47,448 nucleotides of DNA from Saprospiraceae bacterium (GCA_016717145.1 JADKGD010000027.1:1-47448), one strand, 5' to 3'; shown: positions 17,987-27,728, counted from the first letter of the stretch. Numbers and translations: made by a program. Notes: a model not told the origin generated them from the letters alone.

Positions 17987-20923
17987 ATGACACCATTTAC
18001 AGGTTTTAGGGCTGTTTTTATATGTCTTTGTTATGGCCTTTTTTTGAATGCAAATGCTCAAAAACTAGACTATGTACAAGGAGAATTTATTGTGCAGGTA
18101 TCATCAGATAACGATATGATGAGATTAAAAAATAAACTCAGATCCGCTTCTGCACGAAATTTTGATTTTAAATCCCGGCAACTTATGTCCGAGCCACTAA
18201 ACATCTGGCTGATATCAGTTGACTTTGCACAGGTTGATGATATTGCGTTTGAAAAATCACTTAAGTCTTTCAGCGGCTTAATGGATGTAAGGCGAAACAG
18301 GATTATTAGTCCTAGAAGAGAACCAAATGATGCGGAGTTCTTCAAACAATGGCAATATATAAACACAGGAAGTACCGGGGGGATTGCAGGCGCTGATATG
18401 GACATGGAACTTGCATGGGATATCACCACAGGGGGCTTGACTGCTTTAGGTGACACCATCGTAGTATGTGTCATTGACGAAGGATTCAACAGCAATCATG
18501 AAGATCTCAAAGACAATGTATGGACAAATTATCATGAAATACCGGGCAATGGTTTGGATGATGACGCCAATGGATACGTGGATGATTTCAAAGGTTGGAA
18601 TGTGACATCTGATGATGATGTGGTTACCGGAAATGATACTCATGGTAGCAGTGTGGCAGGTATTGTAGGTGCTAAAGGAAATAATGGCATCGGAGTAAGT
18701 GGGGTCAACTGGAATGTAAAAGTCATGCTTGTAGTATATGGGCAGGCTACAGAGGCCAATGCAATATCATCATATGCATACCCCTATCAAATGCGTAAAT
18801 TGTATAACCAGTCTAATGGTAGTAAAGGCGCTTTTGTGGTTGTTACCAATGCTTCCTGGGGTATTGATCAGGCCTCTGCAAGTTCTGCCCCATTATGGTG
18901 TGCCTTGTTTGATTCTCTCGGACAGGTAGGCATTCTCAATTGTGGAGCTACTTCCAATTTAGGAATTGATGTTGATATTGAGGGAGATTTGCCTACTTCT
19001 TGCTCAAGTGAATTTCTGATTGCTGTAACAAATTTGAATAAATCGGACCTAAAAGTAGGTCAGGCAGCTTATGGACGCAAATCCGTGGATCTTGGATCAT
19101 ATGGCGAAAGAACATATACCACAGCGGCAAATGGTTACAGGACTTTCGGGGGCACTTCAGGGGCCACACCACATGTGAGTGGTATGGTCGGTCTACTCTA
19201 TGCTGTACCATGTGCGGCATTTAGCAATCTGGCAAAAGATCAGCCCGCTAATGCTGCCCTTATTGCCAAAGATATGATATTACATGGTGTAATATCAAAT
19301 AATTCACTTCAGGGAATTACAACATCAGGTGGAAAACTAAACGCATTTCGTTCAATATCCAATATGATGAAACTTTGTGAACCATGTTCTGTCCCTGCAG
19401 GCATACGTTATGAGATGGATGACCTCTCGATGAAAATTGATTGGGCGAGCAATTCAGGTAGCTCGGAGATTAAGGTCAGGTACAGGAAGCCGGACCAGCA
19501 GAATTGGACAACTTTGACCAATGTGATCAAAGGACAGATAATAACCGGACTGGATTATTGTTCAGAATATGAAGTACAAATTGGAAGCAGTTGTGGTCTG
19601 ATTCCCGGAGATTTTAGTTATTCAAAATACGTCATAACCGGGGGATGCTGCCCTAAACCCGAAGCTATAGAATGGTCATCCAACGGAAACGCTATAAATG
19701 TCAATTGGACATCTGTTGAAAATGCCACTTATCTGATACAGTATAAACCTTCTTCCGGTATGTGGCAGGAAGTAAACTTAAATACCAATGCATTTAATTT
19801 ATCTGATTTACCGGGCTGTTCAGGTTACGATTTCAGAGTTCAGGCATTTTGCAACAAGTACAGTAATACCTCCGATTTTACCAAAGAAATCGCTATATCA
19901 ACATCATGTGGAAAATGTACCGAAAATGAATATTGTGGTTTTAGTACCAAAGACGCTAGTCAGGAATGGATCAGCATGTTTAGAACAGGAACGCTTGAAA
20001 ATCAGAGTGGTACATCAGAAAGTGGCTACAGAAATTTTGCAGGTGTAGCTACTACGGATTTTTTAATGGATCAAAAGTATGATTTTGAAGTGGCTATACA
20101 ATATGCAGGGACAACTTTTCCAGATTATGTCAAAATTCTTTTGGATTGGAATCAGGATGGCTTTTGGAATCAAGACGAACAGGTATTCAAAACCACAACA
20201 CCTGTCAGTGAGATGGTTTCAGGTTCATTCAGAATACCTGATCAGGCAGTTGAAGGATATACCCGCCTCAGATTGATATTGTCATATGAAGATTTTGAAA
20301 GTGGATGTGATACTGATATTTTTGATTTTGGAGAAGTTGAAGATTATTGTGTCAATATTATTAAAAATACTTGCCGCAATGAAGCTAAAGTCACGCCGGT
20401 TTTTTTAGATAAAAATAAAATTATATTCGCTACCGAATATCTTCCTGATGTAAAAGATTCTATTTTGATTTCTTATCGTGAAATAGGACAGGCTGATTGG
20501 ATTGAAGTATTTTCTATAGATACCATCACCATTGCCGGACTTTCTGAGTGCACAATGTATGAATATACATTCAGGTCACAATGTGGTAATATTTTTTCAG
20601 AAGTGTCCGCTATAGATACATTTAAGACGGCATGTAAAATAGGTGTACATGATCAGTTTTTTGACGCCCTGGTTGTATATCCAAATCCATGTTATGATTT
20701 ATTGACTGTTAAAGCGGATAAATATTCCAATCATATTACATCTTTAAGATTGATAGATCAGACAGGCAAAACGATGACAACCCAGCGTTATAAAAGTGTT
20801 GATAGTCAACAACATATCATTTATATGAACAGCTTTCCAGCGGGCTTGTATTTGCTTGAAGTAAGTACCAAAACTGGCATAAAGTACTACAAAAAAGTAG
20901 TTAAGATAGCAGGCGCTGATTAA
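17987..20923 (+). CDS. secreted subtilisin-like serine protease (S8) with FnIII, GEVED and T9SS sorting domains
   Basis: 978 residues counted from the ATG at 17987. An upstream in-frame TTG at 17909 is rejected because this ATG directly precedes the signal peptide AVFICLCYGLFLNANAQ. Catalytic triad: Asp164 in VCVIDEGFN, His219 in NDTHGSSVAGIVG, Ser391 in GTSGATPHVSG. A propeptide-like segment lies at ~30-110. After the protease come fibronectin type III-like repeats rich in Cys (CEPCSVPAGIRYEMDD, CPKPEAIEWSSNG), a GEVED domain (DWNQDGFWNQDEQVF ... FDFGEVEDYCVNI), another FnIII-like unit, and a type A T9SS C-terminal domain (VVYPNPCYDLLTV ... GLYLLEVSTKTG). Exported across the inner membrane by Sec and the outer membrane by T9SS. 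Intact despite its length. Confidence 0.93.
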   Translation: MTPFTGFRAVFICLCYGLFLNANAQKLDYVQGEFIVQVSSDNDMMRLKNKLRSASARNFDFKSRQLMSEPLNIWLISVDFAQVDDIAFEKSLKSFSGLMDVRRNRIISPRREPNDAEFFKQWQYINTGSTGGIAGADMDMELAWDITTGGLTALGDTIVVCVIDEGFNSNHEDLKDNVWTNYHEIPGNGLDDDANGYVDDFKGWNVTSDDDVVTGNDTHGSSVAGIVGAKGNNGIGVSGVNWNVKVMLVVYGQATEANAISSYAYPYQMRKLYNQSNGSKGAFVVVTNASWGIDQASASSAPLWCALFDSLGQVGILNCGATSNLGIDVDIEGDLPTSCSSEFLIAVTNLNKSDLKVGQAAYGRKSVDLGSYGERTYTTAANGYRTFGGTSGATPHVSGMVGLLYAVPCAAFSNLAKDQPANAALIAKDMILHGVISNNSLQGITTSGGKLNAFRSISNMMKLCEPCSVPAGIRYEMDDLSMKIDWASNSGSSEIKVRYRKPDQQNWTTLTNVIKGQIITGLDYCSEYEVQIGSSCGLIPGDFSYSKYVITGGCCPKPEAIEWSSNGNAINVNWTSVENATYLIQYKPSSGMWQEVNLNTNAFNLSDLPGCSGYDFRVQAFCNKYSNTSDFTKEIAISTSCGKCTENEYCGFSTKDASQEWISMFRTGTLENQSGTSESGYRNFAGVATTDFLMDQKYDFEVAIQYAGTTFPDYVKILLDWNQDGFWNQDEQVFKTTTPVSEMVSGSFRIPDQAVEGYTRLRLILSYEDFESGCDTDIFDFGEVEDYCVNIIKNTCRNEAKVTPVFLDKNKIIFATEYLPDVKDSILISYREIGQADWIEVFSIDTITIAGLSECTMYEYTFRSQCGNIFSEVSAIDTFKTACKIGVHDQFFDALVVYPNPCYDLLTVKADKYSNHITSLRLIDQTGKTMTTQRYKSVDSQQHIIYMNSFPAGLYLLEVSTKTGIKYYKKVVKIAGAD

Positions 20924-21053
20924 AGCTAAATAATGGATTTATTGAATGGCATTACATTACAAATGCTTAATGTAGCTTATCCAAGTTGTATACGGTCCGG
21001 GTTTAGAAAACATAATTTTTAGACTGATCAACACGTTAAAGATAATTTATAAG

Positions 21054-21893
21054 ATGACAAAAATGAAAACATCAATAATAGCAATCTTATTCCTAGCCTC
21101 TATTTGTCAGATCAGTTTTTGTCAGCAGATTGTATTCAGACAACCGTCTTCATATGTTTTAGGATTTATAGGAAATGATTCTATCACGCTTTCTTCTGTC
21201 AACTATAAATCATTTAGAATTTATTATAAAGAAAACTCCTACACGGCAACTCATCTTGACGAAATAAAAAATGAGCTGGATATAGCGTACAGTAAGGTAC
21301 TATCAGTTTTAGATATTCCAAGTTATCATAATGGAATTTATTTGCTTGCAGTTGACAGTAAAGAAGAGATGCAGAAAGTTATGGGTTACAAAATAAAAGG
21401 TGGCGCAGCTAAAGGGCACGACTTGGTTTTTTTTGTGTACAATCAAACTATTCGTCCTCAATTTAAACACGAAATATTTCACCTTATTGCACATGAAATC
21501 TGGGGCCCGACAAATTATCGTTTATTGGATGAAGGTGGTGCAACGTACACTGATAATTATTGTTTTTATGACAATCCAATGTATGCTATCAATGCATACT
21601 ATCTTAAACAAAAACAACTATTGCCGCTTGACAGTTTAATTAAAAGCTTTGATAATCAAGCAAAAATAAATGATGTGATTGCTTACATTCAGAGTGCCGG
21701 AATATTTAAATATCTTTACGAGACGTACGGAGCAGAAAAGATGAAACTACTTTGGTTGGGTGGATTCGAACAATTCAGTTTAATTTATGGTTTGACAATC
21801 CCACAATTAGAAACAGATTGGTTTAATTTTATTAAAACTGTTCCTATTCCAAAAGACTTTGATATAAATAAGCTCAAAGAAGGATGTGGGTAA
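21054..21893 (+). CDS. secreted metallopeptidase-like protein (HEXXH)
   Basis: About 276-279 residues; ATG at 21054 or, more likely, 21063 directly before the signal peptide (SIIAILFLASICQISFCQ). The zinc motif HEIFH (His136-His140 from 21063) lies in FKHEIFHLIAHEIWGP, and a downstream LLDEGGATY supplies a candidate third ligand Glu, the arrangement of gluzincin (peptidase MA-like) proteins. I do not recognise a named family. It is probably active outside the cytoplasm. It follows the subtilase gene by ~130 bp on the same strand, and the two may form one extracellular protease locus. Confidence 0.7.
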   Translation: MTKMKTSIIAILFLASICQISFCQQIVFRQPSSYVLGFIGNDSITLSSVNYKSFRIYYKENSYTATHLDEIKNELDIAYSKVLSVLDIPSYHNGIYLLAVDSKEEMQKVMGYKIKGGAAKGHDLVFFVYNQTIRPQFKHEIFHLIAHEIWGPTNYRLLDEGGATYTDNYCFYDNPMYAINAYYLKQKQLLPLDSLIKSFDNQAKINDVIAYIQSAGIFKYLYETYGAEKMKLLWLGGFEQFSLIYGLTIPQLETDWFNFIKTVPIPKDFDINKLKEGCG

Positions 21894-22258
21894 GAAATTT
21901 ATTTCGGACTGGTGTTGATAAGATGGCCAATAAAATAATTTTCCAACAAAAAAATGTTGGAGTACAAAAAATAAATAGCGAATTAAGCATAGTTTAAAAA
22001 TTATACATTCTCTTCTAATAACTTAAAAAAATGAATTATCCAGTAAATAAGATGCTTAATATTTAGACCCGTTTCTAGTTATCCGAAAAGAAAAATCATT
22101 TAAAATATGCTACAACTAGTCGTTAATATCTACTTTTGATAGAGAAAGGTAGTTTGCTGTTTTAGTGGACATGTTGAGAAGAATTGCGTTTTAATAATAG
22201 CACAGTAGAACAACAAACAACCCGAGAAACTTAGATTTTGGTTAAAAAAGACATTTAA
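21894..22258. other. 365-bp intergenic stretch
   Basis: AT-rich and without a gene. A 7-bp stem TCCAACA / TGTTGGA (21942-21961) 50 bp after the metallopeptidase gene may be a weak terminator, but it has no T run. Confidence 0.4.
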
Positions 22259-22981
22259 ATGAGGATAATATATCTGACGACATTCATATTTTATATTTTG
22301 ATAAATCATTCATATGGTCAAAATTTCGACTTAGGAACATGGAATATCCTGCAATTGAAATACAACTATGATGAAAAATGGAGTGTTTTTGCTGAAACAC
22401 AATTGCGGTCATTAAAATTCTATAAAAATTTTCATTATTATGAATACAAGGGAGGAATTAACTATAAAATTTATAAAAATGTAAACCTGACTTTTGGTGC
22501 AGGTAGTTACCAAACATACAAAGAAGGAGGTGATTTTGTCACACCTAAAAATAATGATGAATTTAGATTTTGGCCACAAGTTGTTTTTTTTCAACCGATA
22601 GGCAAGCTGAAAATAGAACAGCGTTATCGGACAGAGTTTAGATTTACAAGCAATGGATATCGAAATAGGTTTAGATACAGACTTGGCTTATCCTATCCAT
22701 TTGGAAGTGAAAGAAATGGATACAAACCATTTCAAATCAGTGCAAGTAATGAAATCTTTTTTACCGATAAAGAACCTTACTTTGAACGAAACAGATTGTC
22801 AATAATGTTCAATTACAAATCTTCAAAATCGACAACTTTACAAATTGGCTATTTACACCAGTTTGACTATAAAATCAATGATGAAACAGGCCGGGATTTT
22901 CTTCAAATCGGTTATTTTATTGAATTATTCCGCAATAATTCATCAAACTCAAGTATTGACTCTGAGATAAAAGACAATTAA
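22259..22981 (+). CDS. DUF2490 family outer-membrane beta-barrel protein
   Basis: A 240-residue protein with a signal peptide (IIYLTTFIFYILINHSYGQ) and repeated amphipathic beta strands ending in aromatic residues (FDLGTWNILQLKYNYDEKW, VFAETQLRSLKFYKNFHYYE, LKIEQRYRTEFRFTSN, RFRYRLGLSYPF). This is the DUF2490 pattern, thought to form a small outer-membrane barrel. Function is unknown. The promoter is not evident. It is convergent with the LamG/T9SS gene, with a strong terminator between them. Confidence 0.85.
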   Translation: MRIIYLTTFIFYILINHSYGQNFDLGTWNILQLKYNYDEKWSVFAETQLRSLKFYKNFHYYEYKGGINYKIYKNVNLTFGAGSYQTYKEGGDFVTPKNNDEFRFWPQVVFFQPIGKLKIEQRYRTEFRFTSNGYRNRFRYRLGLSYPFGSERNGYKPFQISASNEIFFTDKEPYFERNRLSIMFNYKSSKSTTLQIGYLHQFDYKINDETGRDFLQIGYFIELFRNNSSNSSIDSEIKDN

Positions 22982-23017
22982 AGGCATTTACATAAGGTCT
23001 TTAAAATTATGTTGCTG

Positions 23018-23070
23018 AAATCCCCATGATTTAATCATCATGTTTTGTGATATTTTTATCATGGGGATTT
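23018..23070. terminator. long-stem inverted repeat between convergent genes
   Basis: Perfect 13-bp arms AAATCCCCATGAT (23018-23030) and ATCATGGGGATTT (23058-23070) with a 27-base centre, followed by T-rich sequence on the plus strand. It probably terminates the DUF2490 gene; the right arm overlaps the dispersed repeat at 23062. Confidence 0.6.
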
Positions 23071-23090
23071 TATGTGTTTATTTTTTATAT
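23062..23090 (-). repeat. 29-bp dispersed repeat, copy 2 (inverted copy of 2576-2604)
   Basis: It matches the reverse complement of 2576-2604 at 28 of 29 positions. Both copies are extragenic. Confidence 0.6.
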
Positions 23091-23175
23091 CGACTTAATG
23101 ATTCCTAAGTGTTCATTACTTTGTCTATCAGTAAAATCGATAAAATTCTTGGTAAAATAATATTCTATAACCATA

Positions 23176-24672
23176 TCAATGAGCTACAATTAATTTTTTG
23201 GACAAAATAGTTTTACCTGTTTTTATAATAACATTATACATGCCGGGTAGTAGATGTTGAATATCGATTTGTTTTTGCTGAATGCCGGAAGTAAGTTTAT
23301 TTTGAAAACTTTTATATTGTATGCTGCCTAACATGTCATAAAGTTCGATGTTCACATCTGTTGATTCATATAGTAAATATTCCAACATTATGTGCGAAGA
23401 AGCAGGATTAGGTAATATCACAAATCTTTGAAGATCTGTTTTGTTTACATCATTTGTGGCGGTGGCTTCGCATTGATCTCCGATACTATTAAAATTCAAA
23501 TCAGCAAATCTAACCTTTGCGCCTACAACATAATTCGAACTATCACCTGTCAGGTCAAAATTTGTCATCCAACCGTAACTACTTGTATTAAGAAGATCAT
23601 TAACTGCTTTTGTGGTAGAATTATCACCCCTTACTAAGCCTTCCAATTTATAATATGCTACAAGTCCAGGTTCCGTTGCGCTCATTTCCTTAAATCTATT
23701 TTTGTCAATATCCGCTTCAGTTCTTGATGTATTCCAAAAACGAAGCTCATCTATACCTCCTTTCAAATTTAATACATTGTCGCGACGTTGTCCCAAAAAC
23801 AAACTATTATGTGGTGTATTAATCGTTGAGAAGTCTTCCCCAATACCATCTATCTTTCCATCAATCAACAATCGTAGCTCATTATCGTCTTTCACAAATG
23901 CGATATGGTGCCACTTACCGTCATTAACTTTTGTATGTGTAAATACAAACGAGCTCATTGGGCCATCATTTCTCATCGCAAAAATGGTTTTGGTGTCTGT
24001 ACGGTAGCGGATGGTATAAGGAGATTTTTGTAAACTCTCATCCCAACTTTCTAGAATACTGCTAACCAAATTATTTCCTTTGTCAATCTGAGGAGTGTCA
24101 GGAATATTCACCCAGCACTCGATGGTAAAATTATCCTTGGCACCAAAATCAATAGCATAATTATTCCATATCTCCACCTGATCATCCACGCCATCAAAAT
24201 TGATACCTGAAGTGGCCAAAGTTGGACAATTGTCTACCCCATTCAACATACCATCACAATCATCATCTGCCAATGTTCGGGTACCTACCTCAAAATTTAT
24301 CGTAAGTATCTGCTCAGGAAATTGATCATAATCCTCTGCTTTAGTATCTGTACAATCTGGTGTGATAAACAATTTAATATCTCTATAAATTTTAATATTT
24401 TTGTCAACACTCGGACTAATCAACAATCTGGGAAGTAGTCCGCTTTCTTTTACCCAATCATTGGGTGGCACTGTATAGGTAACATAACTATTCGTCAACC
24501 CCAGATCTGCACCCTTTAGTTTGATTGTGGCATTGTCCTGATTCTGAATCAGATAAATGCGATAGGTTCTCGATTCATTACTATTATTGCTAATATTTAT
24601 AGGCCATGAAAAAGATTGTCCTTCAGCCAAATTTCCTACATTCGATATTGTTTGTTTGTCACCGCTCTCCAA
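23176..24672 (-). CDS. C-terminal half of a giant secreted protein: LamG domain plus T9SS sorting domain
   Basis: A 498-residue frame without a signal peptide. It starts in a beta-sandwich stretch (NVGNLAEGQSFSWPINISNN), then a Ca-binding thrombospondin-3-like bit (DDDCDGMLNGVDNCP), a LamG/concanavalin A-like domain (INFDGVDDQVEIW ... NFTIECWVNIPD ... GKWHHIAFVKDDNELRLLID ... GGIDELRFWNTSRT), and a type A T9SS sorting domain (FVILPNPASSHIMLEY ... LPGMYNVIIKTGKTILSKKL). It overlaps the upstream frame by 37 bases. One extra G at ~24660 would turn PTSWRAV into PTSWESGDKQ and join the two into one ~1,060-residue protein. Probably a cell-surface or released adhesin; the ligand is unknown. Confidence 0.82.
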   Translation of the reverse strand: MESGDKQTISNVGNLAEGQSFSWPINISNNSNESRTYRIYLIQNQDNATIKLKGADLGLTNSYVTYTVPPNDWVKESGLLPRLLISPSVDKNIKIYRDIKLFITPDCTDTKAEDYDQFPEQILTINFEVGTRTLADDDCDGMLNGVDNCPTLATSGINFDGVDDQVEIWNNYAIDFGAKDNFTIECWVNIPDTPQIDKGNNLVSSILESWDESLQKSPYTIRYRTDTKTIFAMRNDGPMSSFVFTHTKVNDGKWHHIAFVKDDNELRLLIDGKIDGIGEDFSTINTPHNSLFLGQRRDNVLNLKGGIDELRFWNTSRTEADIDKNRFKEMSATEPGLVAYYKLEGLVRGDNSTTKAVNDLLNTSSYGWMTNFDLTGDSSNYVVGAKVRFADLNFNSIGDQCEATATNDVNKTDLQRFVILPNPASSHIMLEYLLYESTDVNIELYDMLGSIQYKSFQNKLTSGIQQKQIDIQHLLPGMYNVIIKTGKTILSKKLIVAH

Positions 24673-26390
24673 GAAGTAGGCGCATAAAACGGTTGAGATA
24701 TACTGGGTTGATCTCTTTTATAACCACCTTCAAAAGGACAGCTACTTTTGGTGCCTGCGTCTTTTAATCGAAATACTGGTGTGCCAAACATAGCATCCCC
24801 TACTATTTCCATGTCAAATTTGTCGCCCAAATCATCATCCTTTAATGTGATTTTGATCATATCGTCTGTACTGCTAGTAGCACTATTTGTAGCACCAAAC
24901 CTTTTTTTGTTTGTGATTTTATAACTGCCGTTGAACCCATTTCCATTCACTTCGGCAACACCTTTTAGTTCATTTTCATTTTCAATATAACTTTCCAATG
25001 TCAAAGAACTTGTATTAGCAACTGAAATCGTAGTAGAAAGTGTTTTCATGAGACCAGCACTAAAATTTTGAGGAGGATATTTTGGTACATTGGCTGGATT
25101 ATTTTTATTATCCTCATTGAGCTGGATAATTCTATTCCATGCATTTATCTGGTACTGTGCATCATTTCGTTGACGTAATGTTTTGGATAGATTATCCACG
25201 ATTAATTGATTATTGACTATTTCGTTTTTAATGCCATCAAGGGTGAATGAAAATGGAGTTTGGCTGCCAACTATAGGTGCATAAATAAGTCTATACTTTT
25301 CTACAGGTTCACATGAACTCCCATCGAATTCCAAATTTTTAAATTTTCCATAACTCATTTTTTCACCAAAACCAATAAACACATCCGACCCATCTTTCAA
25401 TCCAGGAACATCAGATGTTTGAAAACCTTCATCAATAGTTACACAGGTTTCTAAACCTTTCACCGTTGTTCTGATTTTTCCGCTTATATCAGTTGTGCTG
25501 GCTTCGATTGAAACTTCTACTTCAATGGGCCCAAATTCACCCCCGGCTCCTACTTTTACTCCAGCTTGTGTTGAAGTGCTATTTTCGGTTGAATAAGTAT
25601 CTTCTACATTTCTGCAGGTCTTTTTAGATTTTAATAATTCTGTAAAACTGCCATCCCCTGGAGGATCATGCAATACCATATAGGGAACTTGTGGTCTTGT
25701 GATATCACCTAAACGGGCAACTGTTTTTTCAAGACTTCCTTCAATATAAGCAGGAACGGCCAGAAAAGTATTGTAGAGAGGGGCCGGAAAAATAATAGAA
25801 CCTAAATCCTCTTCTTTAACCTCAAGTAAAACAAATCCTGTTCTTGAGGCATAAGGAATTTTAATTTTACCTTTCCAAATTGAATTCGCATTTCGATGTA
25901 TTTTGTCAAATTTAAAAGGAGATAACTTTATAACGAAATTTTTTGATTCCGCTTGGTAGGGAGGATAAGGACTATAGTATTCTGCACCATAAAACAGTTG
26001 GAGGTAATATTCATCAAGACCTCCTTCTAGGGGAGTAAGATACATAAATGGATATGAAGCGTGTGTAATATCTACGGTTACTTCGTATTCATCAGTATAG
26101 TTAAGGTTCATAAAATTCAATTTAGATGAAATATTAAGGGCATTTCCTACTTCTATTGCAGAAGGAAAAAGAAATGGTTGAAAATTATATTCCCATGTAC
26201 TCTTGCCACTAACATTACCTGCACAATGTGGACCAGGTAAACCTGAAATTTTTATTACGGTACCTTGTAGAGTGGTATGAATTATCTCTTGTAACGGTGG
26301 CTTTGTTTGAGCCTTCACATCTATTGAGTAAAAGAACATCGATAACAAAAAAGATGTAAGAGTTAATGTTTGATAAAGTTTGCTTTTCAT
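24636..26390 (-). CDS. N-terminal half of the giant secreted protein (unknown fold)
   Basis: A 584-residue frame with a signal peptide (LTLTSFLLSMFFYSIDVKAQ). I do not recognise the following ~560 residues as a named domain. Visible pieces are a beta-rich N-terminus, the motif LHDPPGDGSFTELLKSK, a Gly/Ser/Thr-rich amphipathic stretch around residues 270-310 (TSTQAGVKVGAGGEFGPIEV), and a polar helical segment (DNLSKTLRQRNDAQYQINAW). The frame ends 14 residues after PTSW at a probable single-base deletion and continues in the LamG/T9SS frame at 23176-24672. Its promoter region carries the same repeats as that of the ion-channel gene, so both are probably switched on by the neighbouring hybrid two-component regulator. 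Confidence 0.75.
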   Translation of the reverse strand: MKSKLYQTLTLTSFLLSMFFYSIDVKAQTKPPLQEIIHTTLQGTVIKISGLPGPHCAGNVSGKSTWEYNFQPFLFPSAIEVGNALNISSKLNFMNLNYTDEYEVTVDITHASYPFMYLTPLEGGLDEYYLQLFYGAEYYSPYPPYQAESKNFVIKLSPFKFDKIHRNANSIWKGKIKIPYASRTGFVLLEVKEEDLGSIIFPAPLYNTFLAVPAYIEGSLEKTVARLGDITRPQVPYMVLHDPPGDGSFTELLKSKKTCRNVEDTYSTENSTSTQAGVKVGAGGEFGPIEVEVSIEASTTDISGKIRTTVKGLETCVTIDEGFQTSDVPGLKDGSDVFIGFGEKMSYGKFKNLEFDGSSCEPVEKYRLIYAPIVGSQTPFSFTLDGIKNEIVNNQLIVDNLSKTLRQRNDAQYQINAWNRIIQLNEDNKNNPANVPKYPPQNFSAGLMKTLSTTISVANTSSLTLESYIENENELKGVAEVNGNGFNGSYKITNKKRFGATNSATSSTDDMIKITLKDDDLGDKFDMEIVGDAMFGTPVFRLKDAGTKSSCPFEGGYKRDQPSISQPFYAPTSWRAVTNKQYRM

Positions 26391-26463
26391 GATTTATTTT
26401 TATTTTTAAATGTTAAAAAAATCTACCTTGGTTGATGGCGGTTATGCGGTATAATTACTTAAT

Positions 26464-26530
26464 GCAAAGGTGGCTTACATGTATAAATCAATGATGGACT
26501 AATCTTCCAAATACTTGGATAAATCTTCCA
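26464..26530 (-). promoter_or_regulatory. putative regulator-controlled promoter of the giant secreted protein
   Basis: Two 14-bp direct repeats, GGACTAATCTTCCA (26496-26509) and GGATAAATCTTCCA (26517-26530), are 21 bp apart start to start. On the transcribed (minus) strand, 23 bases downstream of the proximal repeat, lies CACCTTTGC (26464-26472), close to the Bacteroidota -7 box. The gene starts 73 bp further on. The ion-channel promoter at 27729-27795 has the same elements with the same 21-bp and 23-bp spacings. Direct repeats two helical turns apart are typical of AraC-type binding sites. Confidence 0.7.
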
Positions 26531-26596
26531 CTAAGTATATCGTGTTGAATATCAGCATATTACAAAATTTTAAAAATAATTTTTTGACCTTTAAAG

Positions 26597-27652
26597 TTAT
26601 TTCACATAAAATATGAGCAGGCTAGCCAGAAACATAAATGGAAATATTACCCTGAATATCATATGAATATTTTGAGCAATGACCTGCTGTTTTGGCTTTC
26701 CTGACTTGTCAATATGGAAGCAGATGAGCGATAACGCCATAGTCATGGCAATCAAAAAATAGCAACAGTAAAAAATCTTATCGACATACATGATATAGCC
26801 GATATCCGGAAGGTTTCCTGATATTGACAATTGGAATGCTATCGCACTCAACAAGGATGTAACTGTTATGGCGGATGCCATTTCAACTTTTGGTGGAGGA
26901 ATGTAATAGACCAAATAGACCAAAAACAAAATAATCAGAAGTGGTATAATCAACTTACTAATATACGGAATAAATGATCGATTGATAAATATGGTGCTCG
27001 TTATTCTGCCATAATTTGTTTTATCAGGAAAAAAGTCATCACCAAAATTTGAGTTATAATATCCGGAGTCGCTTTTAATTTCTGCTTTATAAATATTAAA
27101 TCCAAAATTTTTACTATCCAAAAGCTCATCAGAAACGCCCCAAAACTTTTTACTTTTGTCTGATTTTAAAAATGAAGATGTGTCAGGTATAATTTTGAGC
27201 TTATCAATCAATAAATTTACACTTTCGACACTGATTGTTAGTTGCTGTTTATCTATGGGATATGACCTAAAGTCAGTATTGAAGTAAAATTCTCCTTGAT
27301 GCAAACCCTGGTATACATAATAATGGTCGGCCTGTTTAATAATGTTTGTTATTTCAGATTTTATTTTGCCAACATCATTTTGAAAACCATTTACGTATTC
27401 CAGATTCATGATCTCATCATTGCCGATTTTTGTAATGGTAGAATCATTTTGGAAACGAGTCCACCAATAAAATTCGGAGTAGAACTTTCCCGCCTTAAAA
27501 TCAGGTACCATTTGTCTAATGTAAAGCCCATAAGAAACTATAATAGCAAAGTCCTTACATTGGGCTTGCGCTACTAACCGGGAAGTATTCCACGTTTGTG
27601 AAAAAATAAAAACCAGGCCAATCATAAGGTCTTTTATATTAATTATGTTCAT
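26597..27652 (-). CDS. pentameric ligand-gated ion channel homologue (prokaryotic Cys-loop receptor family)
   Basis: A 351-residue protein with a signal peptide, an extracellular beta-sandwich and four C-terminal membrane helices. Ligand-domain signatures include YSEFYWWTRFQND and FNTDFRSYPIDKQQLTI (the F..YP.D.Q.L. pattern of the family). TM1 lies at ~233-251 (KLIIPLLIILFLVYLVYYI), the pore-lining TM2 at ~257-276 (MASAITVTSLLSAIAFQLSI) followed by the M2-M3 loop SGNLPDIGY, TM3 at ~287-312 and TM4 at ~331-350. This order and length match GLIC/ELIC-like channels. Charge selectivity and ligand cannot be read safely. It lies directly downstream of the hybrid sensor/AraC gene and carries repeat elements in its promoter. 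Confidence 0.82.
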   Translation of the reverse strand: MNIINIKDLMIGLVFIFSQTWNTSRLVAQAQCKDFAIIVSYGLYIRQMVPDFKAGKFYSEFYWWTRFQNDSTITKIGNDEIMNLEYVNGFQNDVGKIKSEITNIIKQADHYYVYQGLHQGEFYFNTDFRSYPIDKQQLTISVESVNLLIDKLKIIPDTSSFLKSDKSKKFWGVSDELLDSKNFGFNIYKAEIKSDSGYYNSNFGDDFFPDKTNYGRITSTIFINRSFIPYISKLIIPLLIILFLVYLVYYIPPPKVEMASAITVTSLLSAIAFQLSISGNLPDIGYIMYVDKIFYCCYFLIAMTMALSLICFHIDKSGKPKQQVIAQNIHMIFRVIFPFMFLASLLIFYVK

Positions 27653-27728
27653 TGACTTTACTTAATGTTAATTAATATATTGAATGATTTGACTAAAATT
27701 TGTTTTTAGTCTTAGCAATTAAGATAAA

